From Clostridia bacterium (GTDB taxonomy: Bacteria; Bacillota; DSM-521; Neomoorellales; Neomoorellaceae): a stretch of 64,000 nucleotides of DNA. The translations under genes were made by a program, and so were the position numbers. A model generated the notes under the pieces. The model saw only the letters and a list, made by a program, of their open reading frames with translations, did no database searches and had not been told where the DNA came from. The DNA is taken from NCBI GenBank assembly GCA_030154265.1, contig JASKKH010000003.1, positions 44,006 through 108,005 of the forward strand, in the 5' to 3' direction. This document shows positions 9,450 to 18,368 of the stretch, one piece after another. Within the stretch, counting starts at the first letter, position 1, and every line of letters begins with the position of its first letter.

Positions 9450-10838
9450 TTGAGGATATTAATAGTAATTTATGATAATAATTCATATATTTCATGGTTT
9501 CCGCAAGGACTTGCATATATTGCTTCTGTATGTCGAAATGCAGGCCACGAAGTTATTATTTATAATCAAGATGTATATCATTGGCCTGAAAGTCATTTGT
9601 TGAATTTATTAAATAGAGAAAAATTTGATGTAGTTGCAGTAAGCGTTGTAGGTGGGTACTACCAATATAGGAAATTGCTCAAAATATCAGAAGCAATAAA
9701 TAACGCAAAGTATAGGCCTTTTTATATGATAGGGGGTCATGGACCTGCACCAGAACCAGAATATTTTTTAAAGAAAACTAAAGCGGATGTTGTTGTAATT
9801 GGTGAAGGAGAAATAACTGTATTAGAAATTTTGGAGGCAATTAAAGGAGAGAGAGAATTATCTTCAATAGAAGGAATAGCATATTTAGAAAATGGGAAAT
9901 GTATTCAAACTCCAAGACGTAAATTGATTAGTGATATAGATAAAATCCCTTTTCCTGCTTATGATTTATTTCCTATGGATCATTATACATTATTAAGAAT
10001 GCCTCACATTGAAAACTCTGAGAGGTGCATGCCTGTTTTATCAGGTAGAGGGTGTACGTTTAAGTGTAATTTCTGTTATAGGATGGATCCAGGTTTTAGG
10101 GCAAGGTCAGCTGAAAATATTATTGAAGAGATAGAATTGTTAAAAAAAGATTATAATGTTAGTTATATAGTTTTTTCTGATGAATTGTTAATGAGTTCTG
10201 TAGAAAGGACGATAGAACTTTGTGATAAATTTATGAAGGCAAAATTAAATGTCAAGTGGTCCTGTAATGGTAGACTAAATTATGCTAAACCAGAAGTATT
10301 AAAATTAATGAAAGAAGCAGGATGCGTTTTTATTAATTATGGGATTGAATCTATGGATCAACAAATCTTAAATGTTATGAATAAAGGGCTTACAGTTAAA
10401 CAAATATACGATGGTATTGAGAATACATTAAAGGTAGGAATAAGTCCAGGATGTAATATTATTTTTGGAAATATTGGCGAAACGGAAGAGGCATTAAAGC
10501 TTGGAGTTGATTTCTTATTAAATTATGATGACCATTCTCAAATGAGAACAATTAGACCGGTTACTCCTTATCCTGGATCACCGCTATATTATTATGCTAT
10601 CGAAAAGGGATTGTTAAAAGACTGTGAAGACTTTTATGAAAATAAACATTTAAATTCCGATTTATTATCTGTCAATTTTACTAATTTAAGTGATGAAGAT
10701 TTTCATAAAGCCTTATTCGAAGCTAATAAACAACTTATAGATAATTATTTTAATGCTCAAAGAAAAAAAGTTATAGACAAAGCTAAAAAACTATATTTTG
10801 AGAAAGATGTTACCTTTAGAGGGTTTAGACAGACATAA
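9450..10838 (+). CDS. Cobalamin-binding radical SAM protein
   Basis: Residues about 1-150 resemble a B12-binding Rossmann domain (start R-I-L-I-V-I-Y-D, later G-G-H-G-P-A-P-E-P-E and V-I-G-E-G-E). A radical SAM barrel follows with the cluster motif C-T-F-K-C-N-F-C near residues 200-207, which is the CX3CX2C pattern that binds [4Fe-4S] and S-adenosylmethionine. Members of this class methylate unactivated carbons or rearrange substrates; the substrate here is unknown. The start is TTG 9450 preceded by GGGGGA. Its position between maf and the legionaminic acid genes suggests modification of the sugar or of flagellin, but that is inference. Base composition is AT-rich like the rest of the island. 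Confidence 0.85.
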   Translation: MRILIVIYDNNSYISWFPQGLAYIASVCRNAGHEVIIYNQDVYHWPESHLLNLLNREKFDVVAVSVVGGYYQYRKLLKISEAINNAKYRPFYMIGGHGPAPEPEYFLKKTKADVVVIGEGEITVLEILEAIKGERELSSIEGIAYLENGKCIQTPRRKLISDIDKIPFPAYDLFPMDHYTLLRMPHIENSERCMPVLSGRGCTFKCNFCYRMDPGFRARSAENIIEEIELLKKDYNVSYIVFSDELLMSSVERTIELCDKFMKAKLNVKWSCNGRLNYAKPEVLKLMKEAGCVFINYGIESMDQQILNVMNKGLTVKQIYDGIENTLKVGISPGCNIIFGNIGETEEALKLGVDFLLNYDDHSQMRTIRPVTPYPGSPLYYYAIEKGLLKDCEDFYENKHLNSDLLSVNFTNLSDEDFHKALFEANKQLIDNYFNAQRKKVIDKAKKLYFEKDVTFRGFRQT

Positions 10839-10943
10839 CTAAAGTAGAATAAAAAAGAAAAACTTTATAGCCTTAATTAATAAAATTAAGCTTATTGAAA
10901 AGTAGCCCACTTTTTTATGCAGTATAAGTATGGGGGGACTATT

Positions 10944-12131
10944 GTGGGCATACGAAAAATTTGTATAGTAACAGGCACACGTGCAGAATACGGTTTACTT
11001 TATTGGTTAATGAAAGAAGTGCAAGCAGATGATGAGCTTGAATTACAAGTTATAGCTACCGGTATGCATTTGTCACCCGAATTTGGTTTAACTTATAAAT
11101 TAATTGAACAAGATGGCTTTAGAATTGATGAAAAAGTAGAAATGTTATTATCTAGTGATACACCTGTAGGTATTACTAAATCTATTGGTCTAGCAACTAT
11201 TGGTTTCGCTGATGCATTAGCTCGATTAAAACCCGATATCATCGTATTACTGGGTGATCGTTATGAAATTTTGGCAGCTGCTCAAGCAGCTATGGTAGCA
11301 AGAATCCCAATTGCTCATATACATGGCGGAGAAACTACAGAAGGAGTAATTGATGAAGCAATAAGACATTCAGTTACTAAGATGTCACAATTACATTTTG
11401 TATCCGCAGAGCCTTATAAAAAAAGAGTAATACAGCTGGGCGAAAACCCGGAAAGAGTTTATAATTTTGGTGCCATTGGGTTAGATAATATTACATATTT
11501 ATCATTATTAGATCGTAATAACTTTGAACAGTCAATAGGTTTTAAACTTGGTGAAAAAAATTTTATGGTTACTTATCATCCAGTGACTTTAAAGAAAAAC
11601 AATACAAAAAGAGCTATGTTGGCAATTTTTAATGCTTTAGATAAATTTCCTGAAGCAAAAATAATATTTACAAAAACCAATTCAGATACAGAGGGTAGAA
11701 TTATTAATCAAATGATTGAAGAATATGCAGCAAAAAGAAACGAGCGTGTCAAAGTTTTTACTTCTTTAGGTCAGTTACGTTATTTAAGCGCTCTAAAACA
11801 TGTTGATGTAGTTATAGGGAACTCATCTAGTGGATTGATTGAAGCACCGTTCTTTAAAAAGCCGACTGTGAATATTGGTGAAAGGCAGCGTGGTCGATTA
11901 AAAGCTTCTTCTGTAATTGATTGTAAGGAAAACACAGAGGAAATAGTAGCTGCTATTAATAGAGCATTATCTCCTGAATTTCAGCAATTGCTTTCAGATT
12001 TAGACTTACCTTATGGTAAAGGGAATGTCTCTTATAAAATTAAAGAATGTCTTAAAAATATAGACTTAACAAATATCTTGATGAAAAAGTTCTATGACAT
12101 AACATACAAGGATGAAGCAATTATAACCTAA
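10944..12131 (+). CDS. legG: NDP-N-acetylglucosamine-type 2-epimerase, hydrolysing (NeuC/LegG)
   Basis: Hydrolysing 2-epimerases release a free 2-epimer sugar from UDP- or GDP-bound HexNAc, feeding sialic or legionaminic acid synthesis. The family opening I-V-T-G-T-R-A-E-Y-G-L is present, followed by H-I-H-G-G-E-T-T-E-G and the C-terminal nucleotide-binding V-I-G-N-S-S-S-G-L-I-E-A. The 395-residue length is normal. The start chosen is GTG 10944 with GGGGGGA before it; the ATG at 10917 lacks a ribosome site. In this island, which encodes a GDP-sugar-type pyrophosphorylase and a 4,6-dehydratase with an aminotransferase, the expected substrate is the 2,4-diacetamido sugar of the legionaminic acid pathway (LegG). 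A sialic acid NeuC role is the alternative. Confidence 0.88.
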   Translation: MGIRKICIVTGTRAEYGLLYWLMKEVQADDELELQVIATGMHLSPEFGLTYKLIEQDGFRIDEKVEMLLSSDTPVGITKSIGLATIGFADALARLKPDIIVLLGDRYEILAAAQAAMVARIPIAHIHGGETTEGVIDEAIRHSVTKMSQLHFVSAEPYKKRVIQLGENPERVYNFGAIGLDNITYLSLLDRNNFEQSIGFKLGEKNFMVTYHPVTLKKNNTKRAMLAIFNALDKFPEAKIIFTKTNSDTEGRIINQMIEEYAAKRNERVKVFTSLGQLRYLSALKHVDVVIGNSSSGLIEAPFFKKPTVNIGERQRGRLKASSVIDCKENTEEIVAAINRALSPEFQQLLSDLDLPYGKGNVSYKIKECLKNIDLTNILMKKFYDITYKDEAIIT

Positions 12132-12446
12132 TTAATATTTTGTTTTGGATGGTTATATCAATGGGTTTAGAACAAAAAGGGAAATTAACGTATGAATTAA
12201 CGATACTTCCGGTTTTTCCTAAAAATATGTGAGTATACCTATTTATTTGGGTAGTAGCATTAGAAACCGGCAAAAACTGCTTCTGCAATTTTTTGGGTTA
12301 AGAAACTCTAGTAATATTATATTATTCATTTATAAAGTAATACTGTTTGAGTGGCGCATTAACAAAAGATATCTGATTTACTGAAGAATAGAGTAGTAGC
12401 GCTGTCAAGTCTCAGAAGCATTTATATTATTGAAGGAGATATTATA
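12132..12446 (+). other. Intergenic region between legG and legI
   Basis: These 315 bases are AT-rich and hold no open frame with a credible ribosome site. A CCGGTTTTTCC stretch near 12210 and GAAACCGG near 12265 are partly complementary but too distant to call a terminator. An AAGGAGA site at 12433-12439 serves the legI start. A separate promoter for legI is likely given the gap, but no clear -35/-10 pair was identified. Confidence 0.4.
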
Positions 12447-13529
12447 GTGATAAATAGAGTATTTATAATTGCTGAAGCTGGCGTTAACCATAACGGTTCT
12501 ATTGATATGGCTACTAAATTAATTGATGTTGCAGCAAAAGCTGGTGCCGATGCAGTAAAGTTTCAAACGTTCAAAGCAGATAATCTTGTTAGTAAAAAAG
12601 CTCCAAAGGCCGAATATCAAACAAAAACAACAGATGCATCAGAAAGTCAGTATGAAATGATTAAACGATTAGAATTAGATGAAAAAGCACATGAAAAACT
12701 GCTTGAACATTGTAAAAGACATGATATTGAATTTTTATCTACACCTTTTGATTTAAAAAGTGCAGATATGTTAGCTTCCGACCTTAATATAAAAAAAATA
12801 AAAATATCCTCAGGAGATATTACTAATGCTCCATTATTGTTGCAGGCAGCAAAAACAGGTAAACCAGTGATACTCTCAACTGGCATGAGTAGACTTAGTG
12901 ATATTGAGATGGCTTTAGGAGTATTAGCTTTTGGTTACATATCTATAGACAAAAAACCTTCAATAAAATCATTTAAAAAAGCCTATATGTCTGAGGAAGG
13001 GCAAAAGGCCCTAAAAAATAATGTAATTTTACTTCATTGTACAACAGAATACCCTGCACCATATGAAGAAGTAAACCTTAAGGCAATGGATACATTAAGA
13101 ACTGCTTTTGATTTACCTGTTGGGCTATCGGATCATACTACCGGTATTGCTGTTCCAATAGCTGCTGTAGCAAGGGGAGCAGTTGTAATTGAAAAACATT
13201 TTACTTTAGACAAGAATCTGCCAGGTCCTGATCATGAGGCATCACTTGAACCAGAGGAATTGGAACAAATGGTAAAATCTATTCGCCATGTAGAAAAGTC
13301 GTTAGGTTCACACCTAAAGACACCTGCCCCTTCTGAAGTTAAAAATATAAAGGTGGTTAGGAAAAGCTTAGTTGCTTCCAGAGACATAAAAAAAGGCGAA
13401 ATTTTCACGGAAGAGAACCTTACTGTTAAGCGTCCGGGTAATGGTGTATCGCCAATGTATTATTGGGATTGGCTTGGTAAAGCTGCAACAAAGGACTATT
13501 GCAAGGATGAAGTGATAACTTATGAATAA
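12447..13529 (+). CDS. legI: N-acylneuraminate/legionaminate synthase (NeuB/LegI)
   Basis: This enzyme condenses a six-carbon N-acetyl sugar with phosphoenolpyruvate to give a nine-carbon nonulosonic acid. The TIM-barrel part shows the NeuB opening I-I-A-E-A-G-V-N-H-N-G and K-F-Q-T-F, then L-S-T-G-M-S and G-L-S-D-H-T-x-G (about residues 220-230), and E-K-H-F-T. The C-terminal 65 residues form the antifreeze-like SAF domain (K-S-L-V-A-S-R-D-I-K-K-G). The start is GTG 12447 after AAGGAGA. At 360 residues it is slightly longer than typical (about 345), with an insertion around residues 165-190. The next gene overlaps it by 8 bases. Legionaminate rather than sialate is inferred from the neighbouring legB/legC/ptmE set. 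Confidence 0.93.
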   Translation: MINRVFIIAEAGVNHNGSIDMATKLIDVAAKAGADAVKFQTFKADNLVSKKAPKAEYQTKTTDASESQYEMIKRLELDEKAHEKLLEHCKRHDIEFLSTPFDLKSADMLASDLNIKKIKISSGDITNAPLLLQAAKTGKPVILSTGMSRLSDIEMALGVLAFGYISIDKKPSIKSFKKAYMSEEGQKALKNNVILLHCTTEYPAPYEEVNLKAMDTLRTAFDLPVGLSDHTTGIAVPIAAVARGAVVIEKHFTLDKNLPGPDHEASLEPEELEQMVKSIRHVEKSLGSHLKTPAPSEVKNIKVVRKSLVASRDIKKGEIFTEENLTVKRPGNGVSPMYYWDWLGKAATKDYCKDEVITYE

Positions 13530-14145
13530 ACCTGTGATTATCATTGGCGGTGGTGGTCACGCTAAGGTATTAATTGACTCTCTTAAAATTCTCAAGATTA
13601 GAATAATTGGCATAACGGAAAATTCAAAAAAGGATCATATATCAGAAGTAAAAATTATAGGTTATGATGACATTATATTAAATTACTCAACTGATGAGAT
13701 TGAATTAGTAAATGGCTTAGGTTCTATAGCAACATCAAAGCGAAGGCAATTGTTTGAGACTTTTAAAATGCAAGGTTATAACTTTAAAAGTGTTATCCAC
13801 CCGTCCACAGTGATTGCACAAGATGTAGATATGGCAGAAGGAGTACAAATTATGGCTGGTGCTGTTATTCAAACAGGCACAAGCATAGGTGATAATACAA
13901 TTATAAATACAAAGGCTTCTGTAGATCATGATTGTAAAATAGGGGCACATGTACATATAGCACCTGGGGCTACTTTATCAGGTGGTGTGCAAGTTGGCGA
14001 AGGCTGCCATATTGGAACTGGTGCTACAATAATTCAAGGTGTTAACATAGGGAAAGACAGTATAATAGGAGCTGGTGCAGTAGTACTAAATGACGTACCG
14101 GCAGGTGTAACTGTGGTTGGAGTCCCGGCAAAGGTGGTGACATAA
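13522..14145 (+). CDS. neuD: NeuD/PglD-family sugar N- or O-acyltransferase
   Basis: The N-terminal Rossmann-like domain opens with V-I-I-I-G-G-G-G-H-A-K-V and the C-terminal half is a left-handed beta helix of hexapeptide repeats, ending with G-A-G-A-V-V...V-G-V-P-A-K-V. These are the marks of NeuD/PglD acetyltransferases, which use acetyl-CoA to acylate amino sugars or nonulosonic acids. The catalytic His is probably that in V-D-H-D-C (about residue 135). It overlaps legI by 8 bases and its TAA shares a base with the next ATG, so it is translationally coupled on both sides. In the legionaminic pathway an N-acetyltransferase (LegH) acting on the 4-amino sugar is needed and this is the only candidate in the island; O-acetylation of the finished sugar is the alternative. 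Confidence 0.88.
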   Translation: MNKPVIIIGGGGHAKVLIDSLKILKIRIIGITENSKKDHISEVKIIGYDDIILNYSTDEIELVNGLGSIATSKRRQLFETFKMQGYNFKSVIHPSTVIAQDVDMAEGVQIMAGAVIQTGTSIGDNTIINTKASVDHDCKIGAHVHIAPGATLSGGVQVGEGCHIGTGATIIQGVNIGKDSIIGAGAVVLNDVPAGVTVVGVPAKVVT

Positions 14146-15206
14146 TGAAAGACTGGAAACGAATTTTAATACTGCCTTCCACACCTATTATTAAGGCCAT
14201 TAAAATTATTGACGCTGGTGCCATGCAAATCGCTCTTGTTGTTAATGAGAATGAACAATTACTGGGAACAGTGACAGATGGTGATGTACGTCGTGGGATT
14301 TTAAAGGGCGTACCTTTAGAGGCACCAGTTAAAGAAATAATGAATTGTAACCCAACAGTAGTTAAAAAGTATGAAAAACATAGCAAGATATTAGCTACCA
14401 TGAAAAGAAAGAGCTTTTCACAAATACCTATGGTGGATGAAAAAGGCCACATTGTAGATTTGATAATGCTAAAAGATTTTATTACACCTAAATGTCGCAA
14501 TAACATTGTAGTAATAATGGCAGGCGGTCTTGGTACTCGTCTTAGGCCTATGACTAACCAATGTCCAAAGCCACTTTTAAAAGTGGGTGGTAAGCCTTTA
14601 TTAGAAACAATTATAGAAAATTTTATTGAATATGGTTTTAACAATTTTTATTTGTCAGTTAACTATAAAGCTGATATGATAAAAAGTTATTTTGGTGACG
14701 GTTCTAATTGGGGTGTTAGCATTAAATATATTCATGAAGACAAGTGTATGGGAACAGCTGGTGCTTTGAGTCTATTACCAGAAAAGCCTAAAGATACGAT
14801 CATAGTTATTAATGGTGACTTATTAACCAAAGTAAACTTTCAACAATTTTTAGATTTTCATTGTGATAATAAAGCTGATGCTACAATGTGTGTGCGCGAA
14901 TATAATTTTCAGGTTCCCTATGGCGTTGTTAAATCAGATAAACATCGCCTGATAGGAATAGAAGAAAAACCGGTCAAACAATTTTTTATTAGTGCAGGCA
15001 TATATGCTCTTGAACCGAGAGTTCTCGATTTTATTCCTAATAATTCGTATTTGGACATGCCTAACTTATTTGAATTGCTTATAAAAAATAAATTAGAAAC
15101 AATTGTTTTTCCCATTAGAGAGTATTGGATGGATATTGGGCACATGGATGATTTTGAACGGGCCAATAGTGAGTTTGCTGAGGTGTTTTTAAATGATAAA
15201 AGGTAA
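14145..15206 (+). CDS. ptmE: CBS-domain sugar-1-phosphate nucleotidyltransferase (PtmE-like)
   Basis: Two CBS motifs occupy about residues 1-118, followed by a GT-A type nucleotidyltransferase with G-G-L-G-T-R-L-R-P-M-T (about residues 126-136), P-K-P-L-L-K-V-G-G-K-P and V-I-N-G-D-L. In Campylobacter jejuni the CBS-nucleotidyltransferase PtmE makes the GDP-activated glucosamine that enters the legionaminic acid route, and this gene has the same architecture and neighbours. The N-terminal CBS pair probably senses a nucleotide. It starts one base inside the previous stop and overlaps the next gene by 14 bases, so it belongs to a tightly coupled block. Nucleotide specificity (GTP versus UTP) cannot be read from the sequence. 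Confidence 0.87.
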   Translation: MKDWKRILILPSTPIIKAIKIIDAGAMQIALVVNENEQLLGTVTDGDVRRGILKGVPLEAPVKEIMNCNPTVVKKYEKHSKILATMKRKSFSQIPMVDEKGHIVDLIMLKDFITPKCRNNIVVIMAGGLGTRLRPMTNQCPKPLLKVGGKPLLETIIENFIEYGFNNFYLSVNYKADMIKSYFGDGSNWGVSIKYIHEDKCMGTAGALSLLPEKPKDTIIVINGDLLTKVNFQQFLDFHCDNKADATMCVREYNFQVPYGVVKSDKHRLIGIEEKPVKQFFISAGIYALEPRVLDFIPNNSYLDMPNLFELLIKNKLETIVFPIREYWMDIGHMDDFERANSEFAEVFLNDKR

Positions 15207-15897
15207 AAGTATACTTGCAATAATTCCAGCCCGTGGCGGGTCTAAAGGTGTGCCACGTAAAAATATCAGGAAGGTAGCCGGTAAACCTCTTATTGCTTGG
15301 ACTATTGAAGAAGCAAAAAAATCTAAATTTATAGACAGGTTAGTCGTTTCTTCAGAAGATAAAGAAATAATTAATATAGCTCGACTATGGGGGTGCGAAG
15401 CGCCTTTTGTTAGGCCAGCTGAACTAGCACGAGATGACACACCTGGGATAGAACCAGTATTACATGCAATAAAAATGCTTTCTGGATACGATTATGTAGT
15501 ATTATTGCAGCCTACATCACCTTTACGTACTGTAGAAGATATTGATGGGTGTATAGAAAAATGTATAGGCAGAAATGCAAGTGCATGTGTATCTGTTACT
15601 AAACCAGATAAAAGTCCATATTGGATGTATGTATTAGATTCCAAGGATTTAATGAACCCATTGATTAAATCAAATAATATTCCTGGCAGACGACAGGATT
15701 TACCAAAGGTATATGCTTTAAATGGTGCTGTTTATGTAGGAAAAAGTGATTATTTAATAAAAAATAAATCATTCTTAACCAAAGAAACAATTGGATACAT
15801 AATGCCCCAAAACAGATCAATAGATATAGACTCAGAAGAAGATTTAATGTTTTGCGAACTATTATTGAACTCTAAAAGAAATGTCAAAGATCGATAG
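15193..15897 (+). CDS. legF: CMP-nonulosonic acid synthetase (NeuA/LegF)
   Basis: The enzyme activates a nonulosonic acid with CTP, giving the CMP-sugar donor for glycosyltransferases. The cytidylyltransferase signature I-I-P-A-R-G-G-S-K-G-V-P-R-K-N lies at about residues 8-22, followed by L-Q-P-T-S-P-L-R and A-L-N-G-A-V-Y-V. The 234-residue length is the usual single-domain form, without the C-terminal phosphatase-like domain of some NeuA proteins. It overlaps ptmE by 14 bases and is the last gene of the legI-legF block, being followed by a terminator-like hairpin. CMP-legionaminate is the likely product given the pathway; CMP-sialate cannot be excluded by sequence alone. Confidence 0.93.
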   Translation: MIKGKSILAIIPARGGSKGVPRKNIRKVAGKPLIAWTIEEAKKSKFIDRLVVSSEDKEIINIARLWGCEAPFVRPAELARDDTPGIEPVLHAIKMLSGYDYVVLLQPTSPLRTVEDIDGCIEKCIGRNASACVSVTKPDKSPYWMYVLDSKDLMNPLIKSNNIPGRRQDLPKVYALNGAVYVGKSDYLIKNKSFLTKETIGYIMPQNRSIDIDSEEDLMFCELLLNSKRNVKDR

Positions 15898-16065
15898 TTT
15901 AGTGTTATAATAAAGCCAATTTGTAATGGAAGTATTTATATACATAATATAATAGTTTGAATTTATATTACTGTTACCAGCTTAAAAAAAGTCCCCCAAA
16001 GGGTCTAATGCCAGGAGTTGACTAGGTGTTTAAAACGTCGACTTTTTACTTTGAGCGACATTGGT

Positions 16066-16089
16066 GTACCATACAATGGTACTTTTTTT
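16066..16089 (+). terminator. Probable terminator between legF and legB
   Basis: GTACCAT, loop ACA, ATGGTAC forms a perfect 7-bp stem followed by TTTTTTT. It lies about 170 bases after legF. A second weaker hairpin just upstream (AGTTGAC near 16016 with GTCGACT near 16037, then TTTTT) may act with it. The surrounding 15898-16198 gap of about 300 bases holds no gene; the open frame upstream of ATG 16199 lacks a ribosome site. Confidence 0.75.
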
Positions 16090-16198
16090 CATTTTTTAAA
16101 AAGTTCATTAAAGAAGGTGCTAAAAGACTTCCATTTGCAGAAGTAATCACCAAAAAATGTATACGGTTAATATTAGCGGAATTTCTAGGAGTGAAAGC

Positions 16199-17176
16199 AT
16201 GAATTTAAAAGGCAAAAAAATATTAGTAACGGGAGCAGCAGGTTTTATAGGTTCGCACTTAGCGGAAGAACTGGTGAAAAAAGGAGCCAAAGTTAGAGCC
16301 TTAGTAAGATACAATTCTAAAAACAACTGGGGATGGTTAGAAACCTCTAAATTTTTGGATGAAATTGAAATATATATGGGTGATTTGCGGGATTACGATA
16401 GTGTGAAGGATGCGATGAAAGATGTTGAGATTGTTTTTCATTTAGGTGCATTGATAGGAATTCCTTATTCGTATATTTCACCTTTAGCATATATACGTAC
16501 CAATGTTGAGGGGACATATAACGTACTGCAAAGTGCCAGGGATAATGTTCAACGAGTAGTAGTTACTTCAACAAGTGAAGTTTATGGTACTGCTCAATAT
16601 ACACCTATAGACGAAAAACACCCGTTACATCCACAGTCTCCTTATGCGGCTACAAAAGTTAGTGCTGATCAATTAGCCTTAAGTTTTTACCGTTCTTTTG
16701 ATTTACCGGTTAGTATTATTAGACCATTTAACACCTATGGTCCAAGGCAATCAGCTCGTGCAATAATTCCCACGATAATCTCACAAGCACTGACTGGAGA
16801 TATTCTAAAACTAGGTTCTTTAGAACCGGTTAGAGACTTAACTTATGTATTGGATACAGTTTCCGGTTTTATCGAGGTGGGCTTATCAGATACAGCTGTT
16901 GGGCAAGTGATAAATATTGGGGCCAACGAGGTGGTATCTATAGGGGATTTAGTTAAAATCGTTAGCAAATTATTAGATAAAGAGTTGCTTGTAGAAACGG
17001 ATCCCAAACGAGTAAGACCGAAAAAGAGTGAGGTTATGAAATTAGTTTGTGATAATACAAAGGCTTTAGAGAACGGATGGAAACCAAGGTATTCGCTTAA
17101 AGATGGTTTACTAGAAACTATTAACTGGATAAATGACAATATAGAGTGTTTTAAACCTTATATCTATAACGTGTAG
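16199..17176 (+). CDS. legB: NDP-HexNAc 4,6-dehydratase (LegB)
   Basis: This is an extended short-chain dehydrogenase of the nucleotide-sugar dehydratase type. The NAD-binding motif G-A-A-G-F-I-G-S-H lies near residue 13, followed by T-S-T-S-E-V-Y-G-T and the catalytic Y-A-A-T-K (Tyr-x3-Lys), then R-P-F-N-T-Y-G-P-R-Q-S. LegB converts GDP- or UDP-GlcNAc to the 4-keto-6-deoxy sugar, which LegC then aminates. The start is ATG 16199 after AGGAG; the open frame extends upstream to 16157 without a site. It is followed 11 bases later by legC, the usual pairing. Simple NDP-sugar 4-epimerases share the fold, but the pairing with a DegT-type aminotransferase and neuB/neuC favours LegB. Confidence 0.88.
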   Translation: MNLKGKKILVTGAAGFIGSHLAEELVKKGAKVRALVRYNSKNNWGWLETSKFLDEIEIYMGDLRDYDSVKDAMKDVEIVFHLGALIGIPYSYISPLAYIRTNVEGTYNVLQSARDNVQRVVVTSTSEVYGTAQYTPIDEKHPLHPQSPYAATKVSADQLALSFYRSFDLPVSIIRPFNTYGPRQSARAIIPTIISQALTGDILKLGSLEPVRDLTYVLDTVSGFIEVGLSDTAVGQVINIGANEVVSIGDLVKIVSKLLDKELLVETDPKRVRPKKSEVMKLVCDNTKALENGWKPRYSLKDGLLETINWINDNIECFKPYIYNV

Positions 17177-17187
17177 GTGAAAAAACC

Positions 17188-18306
17188 TTGAAAATAGAAT
17201 TGGATGCACCTAATCTTGGACAATTAGAAAAGAAAAAGTTATTAGAGGCAATAGACCTTAACTTCATATCGACAGCTGGACCATTTGTTGCAGAATTTGA
17301 AGAAAAATTTGCCAAATACGTAGGGGCCAAGTATGCAATTTCAACTCAAAGCGGAACAGCAGCTTTACATATTTCGCTATACGAATTAGGTATTGGTCCA
17401 GGTGACGAGGTTATTTTGCCCGTTTTAACGTTTGTAGCTACAGTAAATCCCATACTTTATGTTGGAGCTACCCCTGTATTTGCAGATGTAGATAGAGAGA
17501 CTTGGAATATCAATCCTGAAGAAATAAGAAAAGTTATAAGTACAAAGACAAAAGCGATAATACTTGTGCATCTTTATGGAAATCCATGTCAGATGGACGA
17601 AATTATGGATATTGCTAATGAACATGGGCTATATGTTATAGAGGATGCTACAGAAAGTTTAGGTGCCACATTTAAGGGAAAAATGACAGGTACCTTTGGA
17701 GATATAGGTTGTTTTAGTTTTAATGGAAATAAAGTAATTACCACAGGTGGTGGTGGTATGGTAGTTACTGATAATAAAGAGAAAGCGGATCATATTAAAT
17801 TTTTAGTTAACCAAGCTAGAGATAATTCAAAGGGATATTATCATCCAGAATTAGGTTTTAATTATAGAATGACCAATTTAGAAGCAGCATTAGGGTTAGC
17901 ACAATTAAAAAAGGTTGATGAATTTATAAGCAAGAAACGTCAATTTGCCAAAATATATCAACAGGAACTCAGTAGTATTAAGGGTATTTGTTTTCAACAA
18001 GAGTATCCAAAAGCTCAAAGTAATTTTTGGTTAACTTCAGTTACAATTGAGGATTTACCAATTTCTAAATTGCAGAAAACATTACAAAAATATTCACCAG
18101 CTATTCCATCAAGAAGAATATTTATGCCATTAAGTGAGTTTCCGTACCTGAGGCAGTATGCAAAAGATACCTATACTAATGCTTATGAGATTTATAATAA
18201 AGGAATAAACTTACCCAGTTCTACTTTAAATGACATTAATGCTATTTTTACTACAGCAAAAGTTTTGAGAGAGTGTAAAATAAGCGGTGAAAGCCTTCCG
18301 AAATAA
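17188..18306 (+). CDS. legC: PLP-dependent sugar aminotransferase (LegC, DegT/DnrJ family)
   Basis: DegT/DnrJ/EryC1 aminotransferases add an amino group to 4-keto sugars using pyridoxal phosphate. Family motifs include S-G-T-A-A-L-H (about residues 55-61), G-D-E-V-I-L-P-V-L-T-F-V-A, E-D-A-T-E-S-L-G-A and G-N-K-V-I-T-T-G-G-G-G, whose lysine forms the Schiff base. The 372-residue length is normal. The start is TTG 17188 following GTAGGTGAAAA. It is directly downstream of legB and the last gene of the island. The E-D-A-T-E-S-L-G form rather than E-D-x-A-x-x-x-G fits the LegC branch, but the sugar specificity is inferred from context. Confidence 0.9.
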   Translation: MKIELDAPNLGQLEKKKLLEAIDLNFISTAGPFVAEFEEKFAKYVGAKYAISTQSGTAALHISLYELGIGPGDEVILPVLTFVATVNPILYVGATPVFADVDRETWNINPEEIRKVISTKTKAIILVHLYGNPCQMDEIMDIANEHGLYVIEDATESLGATFKGKMTGTFGDIGCFSFNGNKVITTGGGGMVVTDNKEKADHIKFLVNQARDNSKGYYHPELGFNYRMTNLEAALGLAQLKKVDEFISKKRQFAKIYQQELSSIKGICFQQEYPKAQSNFWLTSVTIEDLPISKLQKTLQKYSPAIPSRRIFMPLSEFPYLRQYAKDTYTNAYEIYNKGINLPSSTLNDINAIFTTAKVLRECKISGESLPK

Positions 18307-18368
18307 TATAATATACCAAAGTAGAAGATTATATCGTTTTATAAATTGACAAAAGACAAGTAAGAAAA

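Noticed and set aside
14042..14644. 200-residue minus-strand frame across neuD and the nucleotidyltransferase gene
   Set aside because: It is antisense to two well-supported genes and has no recognisable domain or ribosome site.
15985..16030. Second riboswitch-like remnant with AAAGGGTCTAATGCCAGG
   Set aside because: A few bases resemble the GEMM core, but there is no tetraloop stem or P1, so chance is more likely.
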